NCBI GenBank assembly: GCA_963601915.1
Contig: CAVCGL010000025.1
Location: 1 to 34,175 of the forward strand
Direction of reading: 5' to 3'
Source of the DNA: Butyricicoccus_A sp963601915
GTDB taxonomy: Bacteria > Bacillota > Clostridia > Oscillospirales > Butyricicoccaceae
DNA length: 34,175 nt
Shown here: in pieces, positions 23,710-31,522 of the stretch
Numbering within the stretch: the first letter of the stretch is position 1
How the letters are laid out: the number at the start of each line of letters is the position of its first letter
Notes under the pieces: generated by a model
What the model saw: only the letters and a program-made list of their open reading frames with translations
The model's database searches: none
Told to the model about the DNA's origin: nothing
Position numbers and translations under genes: made by a program

Positions 23710-25167
23710 ATGGAATTATATCAGAAGACAGCAGCCGAGCTCTCGGCAATGCTGAAAAATAAAGAGGTGAGCTCGGTAGAGCTGACCAAGGCGGCATTTG
23801 CAAGAACTGCTGCTGTAGAGGATAAGGTCGGCGCATATATCACGCTGACCGAAGAGCACGCTCTGGAGACCGCGCAGGCCATTGATGCGAAGCGCGCTGC
23901 CGGTGAGGAACTGTCTCCGCTGGCCGGTGTACCGGTATCCGTCAAGGATAACATCTGCACCAAGGGCATTCGCACCACCTGTGCTTCTCGTATGCTGGAA
24001 AACTTCCAGCCGCCATACGATGCAACGGTCATGAACCGTCTGCACGAAGCAGGTCTGGTTATGACCGGTAAAACCAACTTGGACGAGTTTGCGATGGGCT
24101 CTTCCTGTGAAAATTCCGCGCTGCAAAAGACGCGCAATCCGCACAATCTGGAGCATGTCACCGGCGGTTCCTCCGGCGGCGCAGCAGCTTCTGTTGCAGC
24201 CGGTGAAGTTTCTATTGCACTTGGCTCGGATACCGGCGGATCCATTCGTCAGCCGGCATCCTTCTGCGGCGTTGTCGGTCTGAAGCCGACCTATGGTACC
24301 GTTTCCCGTTATGGATTGGTTGCGTTTGCTTCCTCTCTGGATCAGATCGGCCCGTTCGCCCGCAGCGTAGAGGATGCAGCACTGCTGACAGATGTCCTGC
24401 GCGGCTACGACAAGATGGATTCTACCAGCTATCCGCGCGAATATGACAGCCTGCACGCTGGCATGAATGCGGACATCAAGGGCATGAAGATTGGCCTGCC
24501 GAAGGAATATTTCGGTGAAGGTATTTCGGAAGAGGTCAGCAAGGCGGTTCTGGCTGCTGCCGAGACCTATAAGCAGCTGGGCGCAGAAGTCGTAGAGATT
24601 TCTCTGCCGCTGTCCAAGTATGCCCTGCCGATTTACTACATTCTGTCTTCTGCAGAGGCTTCGTCCAATCTGGCACGATTTGACGGCGTCAAGTACGGCT
24701 ATCGCGCAGAGAAGTTTGACGGTATCATTGATCTGTACGTCAAGTCGAGAAGTGAGGCATTTGGTCAGGAAGTACAGCGCCGCATCATGCTGGGCACCTA
24801 TGTGCTGTCCTCCGGCTACTATGACGCGTACTACAAGAAGGCACGTGCCGCACAGCGCGCAATCCGTGCAGACTACAACAAGGCGTTTGAGCAGGTGGAC
24901 GTCATTATGACACCGGTAGCACCGACAACTGCCTATAAGATTGGCGAAAAGACATCGGACCCGCTGCAGATGTATATGGGCGATATTTGCACCGTTTCTG
25001 TCAACATCGCAGGCCTTCCGGCAATGGTACAGCCGTGCGGCTTTGATGCGAACAAGCTGCCGATTGGTATGCAGCTGATTGGTCCGCGTTTTGGAGAGCA
25101 GAAGCTCATCAATGCAGGTCTGGCTTATGAAAAGGCTTCTGGTCTGTCCAACATCGTGGCACTGTAA
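23710..25167 (+). CDS. gatA: Asp-tRNA(Asn)/Glu-tRNA(Gln) amidotransferase subunit A
   Basis: GatA is the amidase subunit that releases ammonia from glutamine for transfer to misacylated tRNA. The 485-residue product has the amidase-signature catalytic triad Lys79 (VSVKDNI), Ser154 (TGGSSGG) and Ser178 (GSDTGGSIRQP), at the positions known for GatA. GGGAGG lies about 7 bases before the ATG. Codon choice is of the highly expressed type. It is cotranscribed with gatC and gatB, 15 bases before gatB. Confidence 0.96.
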   Translation: MELYQKTAAELSAMLKNKEVSSVELTKAAFARTAAVEDKVGAYITLTEEHALETAQAIDAKRAAGEELSPLAGVPVSVKDNICTKGIRTTCASRMLENFQPPYDATVMNRLHEAGLVMTGKTNLDEFAMGSSCENSALQKTRNPHNLEHVTGGSSGGAAASVAAGEVSIALGSDTGGSIRQPASFCGVVGLKPTYGTVSRYGLVAFASSLDQIGPFARSVEDAALLTDVLRGYDKMDSTSYPREYDSLHAGMNADIKGMKIGLPKEYFGEGISEEVSKAVLAAAETYKQLGAEVVEISLPLSKYALPIYYILSSAEASSNLARFDGVKYGYRAEKFDGIIDLYVKSRSEAFGQEVQRRIMLGTYVLSSGYYDAYYKKARAAQRAIRADYNKAFEQVDVIMTPVAPTTAYKIGEKTSDPLQMYMGDICTVSVNIAGLPAMVQPCGFDANKLPIGMQLIGPRFGEQKLINAGLAYEKASGLSNIVAL

Positions 25168-25182
25168 GGGAGGAATCGTATC

Positions 25183-26619
25183 ATGAATTATGAAGCAGTC
25201 ATCGGTCTGGAAGTCCATGCCGAGCTTTCTACGAAAACAAAGATTTTCTGCGGATGCAGCACCGCGTTTGGCGCAGAGATTAACACCCATGTTTGCCCGG
25301 TTTGCACGGGTCAGCCGGGTGCTCTGCCGGTTCTGAACAAGCAGGTAGTACATTATGCAGCAAAGATGGGTCTGGCTACCCATTGTACGGTTAACCAGCT
25401 GTGCAAGTCTGACCGCAAGAACTATTTCTATCCGGATCTGCCGAAGGCGTACCAGATTTCTCAGTTTGATGTGCCGATTTGCGAAAACGGCTATGTTGAT
25501 TTTGAGGTAAACGGCGAGCCGAAGCGCGTTCGCTTTGAGCGCATTCACTTTGAGGAAGATGCAGGCAAGCTGCTGCACGATGAAGGCGAGGGCACGGTTG
25601 TTGACTTCAACCGCTGCGGCGTGCCGCTGATCGAGATGGTAACGCGCCCGGACATTCACTCCGCAGCAGAGGCAAAGGCGTTCTTGGAGACCGTCAAGAC
25701 AACCCTGTCTTACCTGCAAATTTGCGACTGCCGCATGGAGGAAGGCTCGATTCGTTGTGATGTCAACGTGTCGATTCGTCCGGAAGGCTCCGAGACGCTG
25801 GGCACCCGTGTCGAGATGAAGAACATCAACTCGTTCTCTGCGGCAGAGCGTGCCATTGAGTACGAAGTAAACCGCCAGATTGACGTAGTATCTGAGGGCG
25901 GCACGATTACGCAGGAGACCCGCCGTTGGGACGATTCCCGCGGCAAGAACATGGTCATGCGTTCCAAGGAGGATGCGCAGGACTATCGCTACTTCCCGGA
26001 TCCGGATCTGGTAGCCGTGGAAATCAGCGATGAATGGCTGGAGCAGATTCGCTCGGAGATTCCGGAGCTGCCGCAGTCGCGCTATAACCGCTACATGGAG
26101 GAAATCGGCTTGCAGCCGAAGGAAGCGCGCATTCTGGCGGATTCCTTTGACAAGGCGTGCCTGCTGGATGAGGGCGTCAACATGCAGCGCGTCGATGCCA
26201 AGAACATCGCAAACTGGATTCTGTCTGACATCTCCAAGTATCTGAACGACAAGAATCTGGAGCTGAAGGACACCAAGCTGACCGCACAGAAGCTGGTTGA
26301 CATGATTGAACTGATTGAGAAGAACACCATCTCCGGCAACGCCGGCAAGAAGGTTCTGGTTCAGCTGTTTGAGACCGATGATTCGGTTGATACCATTGTT
26401 GACAAGCTGGGTCTGAAGCAGGTATCCGATGAGGGCGCAATTCAGAAGCTGGTTGACGAGGTTCTCGCTGCCAATCCGAAGTCTGTTGCAGACTATAAGA
26501 AGGGCAAGAAGAACGCCATTGGCTTCTTGGTTGGTCAGTGCATGAAGGCCTCCAAGGGCAAGGGCAACCCGAAGATGATTAACCAGCTGCTCAGCAAGAC
26601 GCTGGACAGCATGGAATAA
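25183..26619 (+). CDS. gatB: Asp-tRNA(Asn)/Glu-tRNA(Gln) amidotransferase subunit B
   Basis: GatB binds the misacylated tRNA and carries the kinase site that activates the acyl group. The 478-residue product begins YEAVIGLEVHAEL, has the zinc site Cys23, Cys25, Cys38 and Cys41, and the conserved KSDRKNYFYPDLPK and YRYFPDPDL segments. The C-terminal helical and YqeY-like tail (about 330-478) binds the tRNA elbow. Length is normal. GGGAGG precedes the ATG. A strong terminator follows. Confidence 0.96.
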   Translation: MNYEAVIGLEVHAELSTKTKIFCGCSTAFGAEINTHVCPVCTGQPGALPVLNKQVVHYAAKMGLATHCTVNQLCKSDRKNYFYPDLPKAYQISQFDVPICENGYVDFEVNGEPKRVRFERIHFEEDAGKLLHDEGEGTVVDFNRCGVPLIEMVTRPDIHSAAEAKAFLETVKTTLSYLQICDCRMEEGSIRCDVNVSIRPEGSETLGTRVEMKNINSFSAAERAIEYEVNRQIDVVSEGGTITQETRRWDDSRGKNMVMRSKEDAQDYRYFPDPDLVAVEISDEWLEQIRSEIPELPQSRYNRYMEEIGLQPKEARILADSFDKACLLDEGVNMQRVDAKNIANWILSDISKYLNDKNLELKDTKLTAQKLVDMIELIEKNTISGNAGKKVLVQLFETDDSVDTIVDKLGLKQVSDEGAIQKLVDEVLAANPKSVADYKKGKKNAIGFLVGQCMKASKGKGNPKMINQLLSKTLDSME

Positions 26620-26637
26620 GAAAACTTTCGCGGATAG

Positions 26638-26669
26638 AAAGCAGACGCAGCATATGCGTCTGCTTTTTT
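26638..26669 (+). terminator. Terminator after gatB
   Basis: AAAGCAGACGCA (26638-26649) and TGCGTCTGCTTT (26655-26666) form a 12-bp stem with a 5-nt loop and a run of six T (26664-26669). It is directly followed by the ribosome site of the next gene. Confidence 0.9.
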
Positions 26670-26677
26670 GAGGAAAT

Positions 26678-27382
26678 ATGAAAAAACGGTATAGATATAT
26701 CTGGTATGTGACGTTTGAACGGATAATGATGATTCTTGCTTGCATTGTAGGTATAAATTGTGCAATAGGGTTGTATCATAGTGCCGTAAATGGAGAATTG
26801 ACCGCACGTGCATCAAGCACTTTGGTTCAATCACCAGCCTATGCAATTGAGGGAATATTGGCCATTATTTATTGGGGATGGACAATTGGTGTGCTGTGGA
26901 TAGAATATTTCACCCAACGTATCGCAACGACTGAGGTAAGTATTCAGAGCTTTGACAATAGTGAGTATGCGTTTGATTTTATAAAGACTGCTATTCTTTC
27001 ACTTTTTCACCGGAAAAAGTTATTCAGTACGTTTGCGTTGCAATTTTTCACTATGAACGTGATTGTGGAAGATAAAAGAGAAATTGATTTCTTCTATATG
27101 GATGAATCGGTTTTGGAAGATGTACGCGAGATTACAAAAAAGCGAAGACGGCAGGATACATATGAAAAATATCCACACTTTTTTGAAATTAGTAATTTAG
27201 AGCATTACAAATACCGGTTTGAGATCACCTATTTGAAGCATTCTCATTTGGTGATTCAAATGAGACCTCTTCCGAAGGAACAAAAACGAGATTTAACGTA
27301 TATACCAGATGATTATGTGAGCTTGCTGGATCGGATCAAAAATCTGTATAAAAAAGTGAAGGGAATGTTCAAAAAGAAGTAA
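26678..27382 (+). CDS. Uncharacterised membrane protein, AT-rich orphan
   Basis: I do not recognise this 234-residue protein. It has two hydrophobic helices (about 16-34 and 55-76), then a cytoplasmic-looking part rich in Lys, Arg, Phe and Tyr, and a very basic C-terminus (YKKVKGMFKKK). Base and codon use are clearly more AT-rich than the genes on either side, which suggests recent acquisition. GAGG lies 4 bases before the ATG, immediately behind the U-tract of the gatB terminator, and I see no promoter between, so expression may rely on read-through. A remnant of another gene follows it. Confidence 0.6.
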   Translation: MKKRYRYIWYVTFERIMMILACIVGINCAIGLYHSAVNGELTARASSTLVQSPAYAIEGILAIIYWGWTIGVLWIEYFTQRIATTEVSIQSFDNSEYAFDFIKTAILSLFHRKKLFSTFALQFFTMNVIVEDKREIDFFYMDESVLEDVREITKKRRRQDTYEKYPHFFEISNLEHYKYRFEITYLKHSHLVIQMRPLPKEQKRDLTYIPDDYVSLLDRIKNLYKKVKGMFKKK

Positions 27383-27395
27383 GAGATTCAAAATT

Positions 27396-27410
27396 CAATA
27401 AAATTTATTG
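27396..27410. repeat. Short AT inverted repeat after the orphan gene
   Basis: CAATAAA and TTTATTG flank a single A. The stem has little GC and no following T-run, so it is a weak terminator candidate or a chance palindrome near the boundary of the AT-rich segment. Confidence 0.3.
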
Positions 27411-27421
27411 GAAAATAAATC

Positions 27422-27652
27422 GTGCGCGTGCAGGACGATGACCAAGTGAGCACAGAGGATGCCAAGCTGGAACAGGGCAAGGAATACCTGTTGTTCCTGA
27501 ATCAGGCAGCATCCGGCGAAAACACCACGTATCGCGTCACCGGTGCCATGCAGGGTGCGTATGAAGTCCAAGCGGACGGCACCTGCGTTGCGTGGGACGG
27601 CACCAAGTGGACGCTGCAAGACGCACAGAAGGCAATTGAGCAGGCAAAATAA
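27422..27652 (+). pseudogene. 3' remnant of a truncated gene, product unknown
   Basis: An open frame of 76 codons begins with GTG and has no ribosome site. The translation (start QDDDQVSTEDAKLEQGKEYLLFL) looks like the C-terminal end of a larger secreted or surface protein, with pairs such as YRVTGAMQGAYEV and DGTCVAWDG that suggest beta strands. GC content jumps back to the local level at its first bases, right where the AT-rich insert ends, so the 5' part appears lost. A well-formed terminator still follows. It could instead be a small intact gene with a missed start; I think that less likely. Confidence 0.5.
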
Positions 27653-27667
27653 CACGAGAAATTTTGA

Positions 27668-27705
27668 GGACGCTCCGGCAGGTCGGGGCGTTCTTCTTTG
27701 CTTTT
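27668..27705 (+). terminator. Terminator after the truncated gene
   Basis: GGACGCTCCG (27668-27677) and CGGGGCGTTC (27684-27693) pair over 10 bp, including GU pairs, with a 6-nt loop and a T-rich tail. Confidence 0.75.
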
Positions 27706-27721
27706 TCCACAGAATTTCTTG

Positions 27722-27750
27722 TTTACTTTCACACGTTAACATGTTACAAT
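27722..27750 (+). promoter_or_regulatory. Promoter of the YerC-like gene with overlapping palindrome
   Basis: TTTACT (27722-27727) and TACAAT (27745-27750) are 17 bases apart. A perfect 10-bp palindrome TAACATGTTA (27737-27746) overlaps the -10, a natural place for a repressor. The -35 is weak. Confidence 0.5.
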
Positions 27751-27778
27751 ATAGCTGTTAGTGAGGGAGGCGAAATGG

Positions 27779-28090
27779 ATGAACAACAAACTCAGGGGAA
27801 AATCCATGGATAGTCTGTTTCAGGCAATCCTGCATCTGAATACGCTGGAGGAGTGCAGCAACTTTTTTGAGGATCTCTGCACCATCAGCGAGCTGCGTGC
27901 CATGGAACAGCGCTTTCAGGTCGCTGCTATGCTGGATGAAGGACGTATTTACAGTGACATCGCAAAGGAGACCGGTGCATCGACGGCAACGATCAGCCGC
28001 GTCAACAAGTGCTTGACGTATGGTTCGGACGGCTATCGCACGGCACTGGACCGCATGAAGCAGACAGAAGGAAACGATACAGATGAGTGA
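27779..28090 (+). CDS. YerC/YecD family TrpR-like protein
   Basis: The 103-residue protein matches the TrpR-related YerC/YecD family: a helical bundle with ELRAMEQRFQVAAMLDEG followed by a helix-turn-helix, YSDIAKETGASTATISRVNKCL (about 60-81). It is likely a DNA-binding regulator; its ligand and targets are not established, and no tryptophan gene is nearby. I chose the ATG at 27779, 9 bases after GGGAGG; a GTG at 27761 would place that site inside the gene. It overlaps the downstream methyltransferase by 8 bases. The palindrome at its promoter hints at autoregulation. Confidence 0.88.
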   Translation: MNNKLRGKSMDSLFQAILHLNTLEECSNFFEDLCTISELRAMEQRFQVAAMLDEGRIYSDIAKETGASTATISRVNKCLTYGSDGYRTALDRMKQTEGNDTDE

Positions 28091-28841
28091 ATATTCAGAG
28101 TACGGACTGCTCTCGGAGTACTATGACCGCTTCACCGATGACGTACCATACGAACGGTGGGCGGATTTTTTTGAGCATATTTTTGAACAAAAGAACATCA
28201 AGCCGTCTGTGATTTTGGATTTGGCGTGCGGTACCGGCTCGCTGACCAGCATCTTGGCACAGCGCGGATATGATATGATTGGCGTCGATCAGTCGGAAGA
28301 TATGCTGATGATTGCGCAGGAAAACTGCATGGATGCCAATCCGGAGAAACCGGTACTGCTTCTGCATCAGGCCATGCAGGAATTAGAGCTGTACGGCGGG
28401 ATAGATGCCTGTGTATGCTGTTTGGATTCCGTCAACTATGTGGAAGACCCGGACATGCTGCGTGAGGCGATGAAGCGCGTCTATGCGTATCTCCGGCCAG
28501 GCGGACTGTTTTTATTTGATGTAAACACCCGCAGCAAGCTGGAATGCATTGACGGACAGAGCTTTGTCCGAGAAGATGAGGACGTGTTCTGCGTTTGGCA
28601 GTGCATCATTGAGGAAGATCTGTGTCATTATCACTTTGACATCTTTGAACTCAATGAGGAGGGCGCGTGGAATCGCTATGAGGAGCATCACATCGAGCGC
28701 ATCTATGAAAACGCGGAGCTGCTGGATATGCTGCAGCAGGCAGGCTTTACAGACATCGAACTGCGCGGTGAGCTGTCCGATGAGCCGCCGAAGGAAAAGG
28801 AAGAACGGATTTTCTTCCTTGCTAGAAAACCAGAAGAATGA
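28083..28841 (+). CDS. Class I SAM-dependent methyltransferase
   Basis: The 252-residue protein has a Rossmann-like methyltransferase domain with the SAM-binding motif ILDLACGTGSL (44-54), the acidic residue in GVDQSEDML ending the second strand, and LRPGGLFLFDVN (about 139-150). It resembles Methyltransf_25 enzymes such as YqeM that act on small molecules or tRNA; no substrate can be named. The start overlaps the YerC-like gene by 8 bases, implying one unit, and hslO follows 12 bases later. Confidence 0.85.
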   Translation: MSEYSEYGLLSEYYDRFTDDVPYERWADFFEHIFEQKNIKPSVILDLACGTGSLTSILAQRGYDMIGVDQSEDMLMIAQENCMDANPEKPVLLLHQAMQELELYGGIDACVCCLDSVNYVEDPDMLREAMKRVYAYLRPGGLFLFDVNTRSKLECIDGQSFVREDEDVFCVWQCIIEEDLCHYHFDIFELNEEGAWNRYEEHHIERIYENAELLDMLQQAGFTDIELRGELSDEPPKEKEERIFFLARKPEE

Positions 28842-28853
28842 GGAGAAATGACT

Positions 28854-29753
28854 ATGAGTGATAGATTGATTCGTGCGATCTGCCGCAATGCAGAAATCAA
28901 ATTTACGGCGGTATGCACCACGGAGACGGTTGAGCGCGCCCGCCAGATTCATCGTACCCTGCCGCTGGCAACGGCTGCGTTGGGCAGAACGCTGTCGGCA
29001 GCGTCTATGATGGGTCGAGAGCTGAAGGACAAGAACGGCTCTGTGACAATTCAGATCAAGGGCAATGGCCCGCTGGGTGCCATTACTGCCATTGGAGACT
29101 GTGACGGCTGTGTGCGCGGCTATTTGCAGAATCCTGCTGTCGAGCTGCCGCTGCTGCCGAATGGGCATCTGGATGTCGGTTCCGGTGTTGGACGCGGCTA
29201 TTTGATGGTCATCAAAGATATTGGTGTCGGCGAGCCGTTTACCGGCACAACCGCTTTGCACAACGGCGAAATTGCAGAGGACATTACGAAGTATTTCGCA
29301 GAGAGCGAGCAGGTTCCGTCTGCGGTTGCACTGGGTGTTTTGGTGGATACCGATCAGCATGTCAAGCAGGCGGGCGGCTACATCGTCCAGCTCATGCCGG
29401 GCGCGACCGATGAGGACATTACTCGTCTGGAAAACAATATTGCGAAGGCTGGCGCGATGACCACGATGCTGGAGAGCGGCATGTCCTTGGAAGACATTGC
29501 ACACGCGGTATTGGATGGCTTTGAGGTGGAGTTCTTGGAGGACACGCCGATCACCTATCGCTGCGGCTGCAACCACGCCAAAGTGACTCGTGCGCTTATC
29601 AGCTTGGGCAAGGAAGAGCTGCAGCGTCTGCGCGATGAAGAGGACGGCATCGAGGTGACTTGCCAGTTCTGTGACAAGGTGTATAAGATGACACGGGATG
29701 ATATTGCCGTGATGCTGGAGGCAGCGACAGCAAAAGAGGGGAATAACGGCTGA
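28854..29753 (+). CDS. hslO: Hsp33 redox-regulated chaperone
   Basis: Hsp33 is a cytoplasmic holdase switched on by oxidation of a C-terminal zinc centre. The 299-residue product has the N-terminal chaperone domain with GPLGAI and VGVGEPFTGTTALHNGEIAED-like segments, and the C-terminal zinc motif CxC then CxxC (YRCGC about 238-242; CQFC about 267-270). GGAGA lies before the ATG at 28854; an in-frame ATG at 28848 is too close to that site. It is the last gene of the YerC-methyltransferase unit. No clear terminator separates it from the tRNA promoter. Confidence 0.93.
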   Translation: MSDRLIRAICRNAEIKFTAVCTTETVERARQIHRTLPLATAALGRTLSAASMMGRELKDKNGSVTIQIKGNGPLGAITAIGDCDGCVRGYLQNPAVELPLLPNGHLDVGSGVGRGYLMVIKDIGVGEPFTGTTALHNGEIAEDITKYFAESEQVPSAVALGVLVDTDQHVKQAGGYIVQLMPGATDEDITRLENNIAKAGAMTTMLESGMSLEDIAHAVLDGFEVEFLEDTPITYRCGCNHAKVTRALISLGKEELQRLRDEEDGIEVTCQFCDKVYKMTRDDIAVMLEAATAKEGNNG

Positions 29754-29828
29754 TAACCGCGAAAAACAGCACGTTTTGACAGAGTAAAAAGAATTTTGAA
29801 AAAAATCAAAAAAACTTTGAAAAAAGTG

Positions 29829-29857
29829 TTGACAAAACCGCATCCAGTGAGTATACT
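29829..29857 (+). promoter_or_regulatory. Strong promoter of the tRNA-Val/tRNA-Asp genes
   Basis: A perfect TTGACA (29829-29834) and TATACT (29852-29857) are 17 bases apart, 21 bases before tRNA-Val. A-rich sequence upstream may act as an UP element. Confidence 0.85.
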
Positions 29858-29878
29858 ATAATAGTCGCTGGACGGTAC

Positions 29879-29954
29879 GGAAGTTTAGCTCAGCTGGGAG
29901 AGCATCTGCCTTACAAGCAGAGGGTCACAGGTTCGAGCCCTGTAACTTCCACCA
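29879..29954 (+). tRNA. tRNA-Val (anticodon TAC)
   Basis: A 76-nt cloverleaf with acceptor GGAAGTT/AACTTCC, D-loop AGCTGGGAGA, anticodon loop TTACAAG (TAC at 29912-29914), and T-arm with GTTCGAGCC. CCA is encoded. It is the first gene of the five-tRNA cluster. Confidence 0.96.
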
Positions 29955-29958
29955 CCCT

Positions 29959-30035
29959 GGCCCGGTAGTTCAGTTGGTTAGAACGCCAGCCTGTCACGCT
30001 GGAGGTCGTCGGTTCGAGCCCGATCCGGGTCGCCA
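29959..30035 (+). tRNA. tRNA-Asp (anticodon GTC)
   Basis: A 77-nt cloverleaf with acceptor GGCCCGG/CCGGGTC, anticodon loop CTGTCAC (GTC at 29993-29995), T-loop GTTCGAGCC, discriminator G and encoded CCA. It lies 4 bases after tRNA-Val. Confidence 0.96.
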
Positions 30036-30046
30036 GTAAACTTCTA

Positions 30047-30076
30047 TCGTTTCATCGTCTTCGGACGGTGAAACGA
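30047..30076 (+). repeat. 13-bp hairpin with UUCG loop after tRNA-Asp
   Basis: TCGTTTCATCGTC (30047-30059) pairs with GACGGTGAAACGA (30064-30076), one GU pair, around a TTCG tetraloop. It is followed on the plus strand by seven A, not T, so it is not a standard terminator. It may serve RNA 3' end formation or processing. Confidence 0.6.
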
Positions 30077-30105
30077 AAAAAAGTTTTCTGAAATGAAAAA
30101 AGTTC

Positions 30106-30134
30106 TTGACAAACAGGGGCTTCGATGATATAAT
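30106..30134 (+). promoter_or_regulatory. Strong promoter of the tRNA-Phe/Gly/Cys genes
   Basis: Consensus TTGACA (30106-30111) and TATAAT (30129-30134) with a 17-base spacer, 30 bases before tRNA-Phe. This is the best promoter in the window. Confidence 0.9.
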
Positions 30135-30164
30135 AAATATCGTTGTCTGACAGAAAAACAACTT

Positions 30165-30240
30165 GCCTCTGTAGCTCAGTCGGTAGAGCAGGGGACTGAA
30201 AATCCCCGTGTCGGTGGTTCGATTCCGCCCGGAGGCACCA
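30165..30240 (+). tRNA. tRNA-Phe (anticodon GAA)
   Basis: A 76-nt cloverleaf with acceptor GCCTCTG/CGGAGGC, anticodon loop CTGAAAA (GAA at 30198-30200), T-loop GTTCGATTC and encoded CCA. Confidence 0.96.
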
Positions 30241-30247
30241 ACAATAT

Positions 30248-30323
30248 GCGGATGTAGCTCATCTGGTAGAGCGCCACCTTGCCAAGGTGGAGGTAGCGAG
30301 TTCGAGCCTCGTCATCCGCTCCA
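30248..30323 (+). tRNA. tRNA-Gly (anticodon GCC)
   Basis: A 76-nt cloverleaf with acceptor GCGGATG/CATCCGC, anticodon stem CCACC/GGTGG with loop TTGCCAA (GCC at 30281-30283), T-loop GTTCGAGCC and encoded CCA. Confidence 0.96.
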
Positions 30324-30326
30324 TAC

Positions 30327-30400
30327 GGTGCCATAGCCAAGCGGTAAGGCAGTGGACTGCAACTCCTTGATCCCCAGTTCGATTCTGGGTGGCACCTCCA
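30327..30400 (+). tRNA. tRNA-Cys (anticodon GCA)
   Basis: A 74-nt cloverleaf with acceptor GGTGCCA/TGGCACC, short D-arm GCC/GGC, anticodon loop CTGCAAC (GCA at 30359-30361), T-arm CCCAG/CTGGG and encoded CCA. The anticodon stem GTGGA/TCCTT contains a T-T mismatch at its second pair. Confidence 0.93.
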
Positions 30401-30401
30401 T

Positions 30402-30434
30402 AGCGGATAGCTGAAAAAGCTATCCGCTTTTTTC
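30402..30434 (+). terminator. Terminator of the tRNA cluster
   Basis: AGCGGATAGCT (30402-30412) and AGCTATCCGCT (30418-30428) form a perfect 11-bp stem with loop GAAAA and a run of T to 30433. Confidence 0.92.
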
Positions 30435-30438
30435 ATTT

Positions 30439-30447
30439 TGATATAAT
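30439..30447 (+). promoter_or_regulatory. Extended -10 promoter of hydE
   Basis: TGATATAAT is a full extended -10 element 24 bases before the hydE ATG. The -35 region would lie in the tRNA terminator and has no good match. Confidence 0.5.
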
Positions 30448-30471
30448 GGCTTGACAGGAGAACGTACACTT

Positions 30472-31503
30472 ATGAAGCAGATAATTGAGACACTTCGTGC
30501 ACAGCGTGATCTGTCTGATGCAGAGTTGATTGCACTGATTACCCGTGACAGTGATGATAGCGATTTATTTGCTGCGGCAGACGCGGTTCGGCGAGAACGG
30601 TATGGAACCGATGTATTTTTGCGCGGACTCATTGAATTTACCAATGTCTGTCAAAATGACTGCTATTATTGTGGCATTCGCAAGAGCAATCCGCACGCAG
30701 ACCGGTATCGGCTGACGCAGGATCAGATTTTACAAAGCTGTGCCAATGGCTATGAGATGGGATTTCGCACCTTTGTGTTACAGGGCGGCGAAGATCCGCG
30801 CAATACAGACGCATGGGTTTGTTCTGTAGTTGATAAAATCAAGACGGCGTATCCAGAATGTGCGGTTACTTTGTCTATCGGAGAACAGTCTCGTGCCAGC
30901 TATCAGGCGTATTTTGACGCAGGAGCTGATCGGTATTTACTGCGGCATGAAACCGCAAGCGATGCCCATTATCGCAAGCTGCATCCGGAAGAAATGAGCC
31001 TGGAACATCGCAAACGGTGTCTGTTTGACCTGAAAGACATTGGCTATCAGGTCGGTGCAGGCTTCATGGTCGGTTCTCCCTGGCAAACGCCGAAAGAATT
31101 GGTTGCAGATTTGCGCTTTTTACAGCAATTGCAGCCGGATATGATTGGTATTGGCCCGTTTATTCCGCATCACGAGACGCCGTTTGCAGATAAACCGGCA
31201 GGCACCTTGGCGCTGACCTTGCGAATGCTGTCAATCCTGCGTTTGTTATTCCCTTATGTGCTGCTTCCGGCAACAACAGCACTCGGCACGATTAGTCCGA
31301 TAGGACGAGAATTAGGTCTGAAAGCCGGTGCCAATGTAATGATGCCGAATTTGACGCCGACAGATGCGCGGAAACATTACGATTTGTATGACAACAAAAT
31401 CTGTATGGATGAAGAAGCGGCAAAATGTCGGCTGTGTCAGGAAGGACGCGTGCGCTCTGTGGGGTATCAGATCGTCAGTGACCGCGGCGATGTACGCAGA
31501 TAA
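30472..31503 (+). CDS. hydE: [FeFe]-hydrogenase H-cluster radical SAM maturase HydE
   Basis: HydE is one of three maturases that build the H-cluster of [FeFe]-hydrogenases; it is a radical SAM enzyme. The 343-residue product has the CxxxCxxC cluster site Cys60, Cys64, Cys67 in FTNVCQNDCYYCGIR, the segment MGFRTFVLQGGED, and the accessory C-terminal set CX7CX2C (CMDEEAAKCRLC) known from HydE. The start at 30472 has AGGAGA about 10 bases upstream; an in-frame ATG at 30451 would precede that site. HydF, HydG and the hydrogenase are not in this window. A peptidase gene follows 19 bases later. Confidence 0.92.
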   Translation: MKQIIETLRAQRDLSDAELIALITRDSDDSDLFAAADAVRRERYGTDVFLRGLIEFTNVCQNDCYYCGIRKSNPHADRYRLTQDQILQSCANGYEMGFRTFVLQGGEDPRNTDAWVCSVVDKIKTAYPECAVTLSIGEQSRASYQAYFDAGADRYLLRHETASDAHYRKLHPEEMSLEHRKRCLFDLKDIGYQVGAGFMVGSPWQTPKELVADLRFLQQLQPDMIGIGPFIPHHETPFADKPAGTLALTLRMLSILRLLFPYVLLPATTALGTISPIGRELGLKAGANVMMPNLTPTDARKHYDLYDNKICMDEEAAKCRLCQEGRVRSVGYQIVSDRGDVRR

Positions 31504-31522
31504 ATAGAAAGGGGAATGGAAC

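Noticed and set aside
23716..26745. A 1009-codon open frame on the minus strand opposite gatA and gatB
   Set aside because: It lies antisense to two certain genes with intact motifs, has no ribosome site and a Cys/Arg/Leu/Asn-rich composition typical of antisense frames in genes with strong codon bias.
27422..27652. The 76-codon frame as an intact small gene
   Set aside because: It has only a GTG start, no ribosome site, and begins exactly at a composition boundary; I annotated it as a gene remnant instead.
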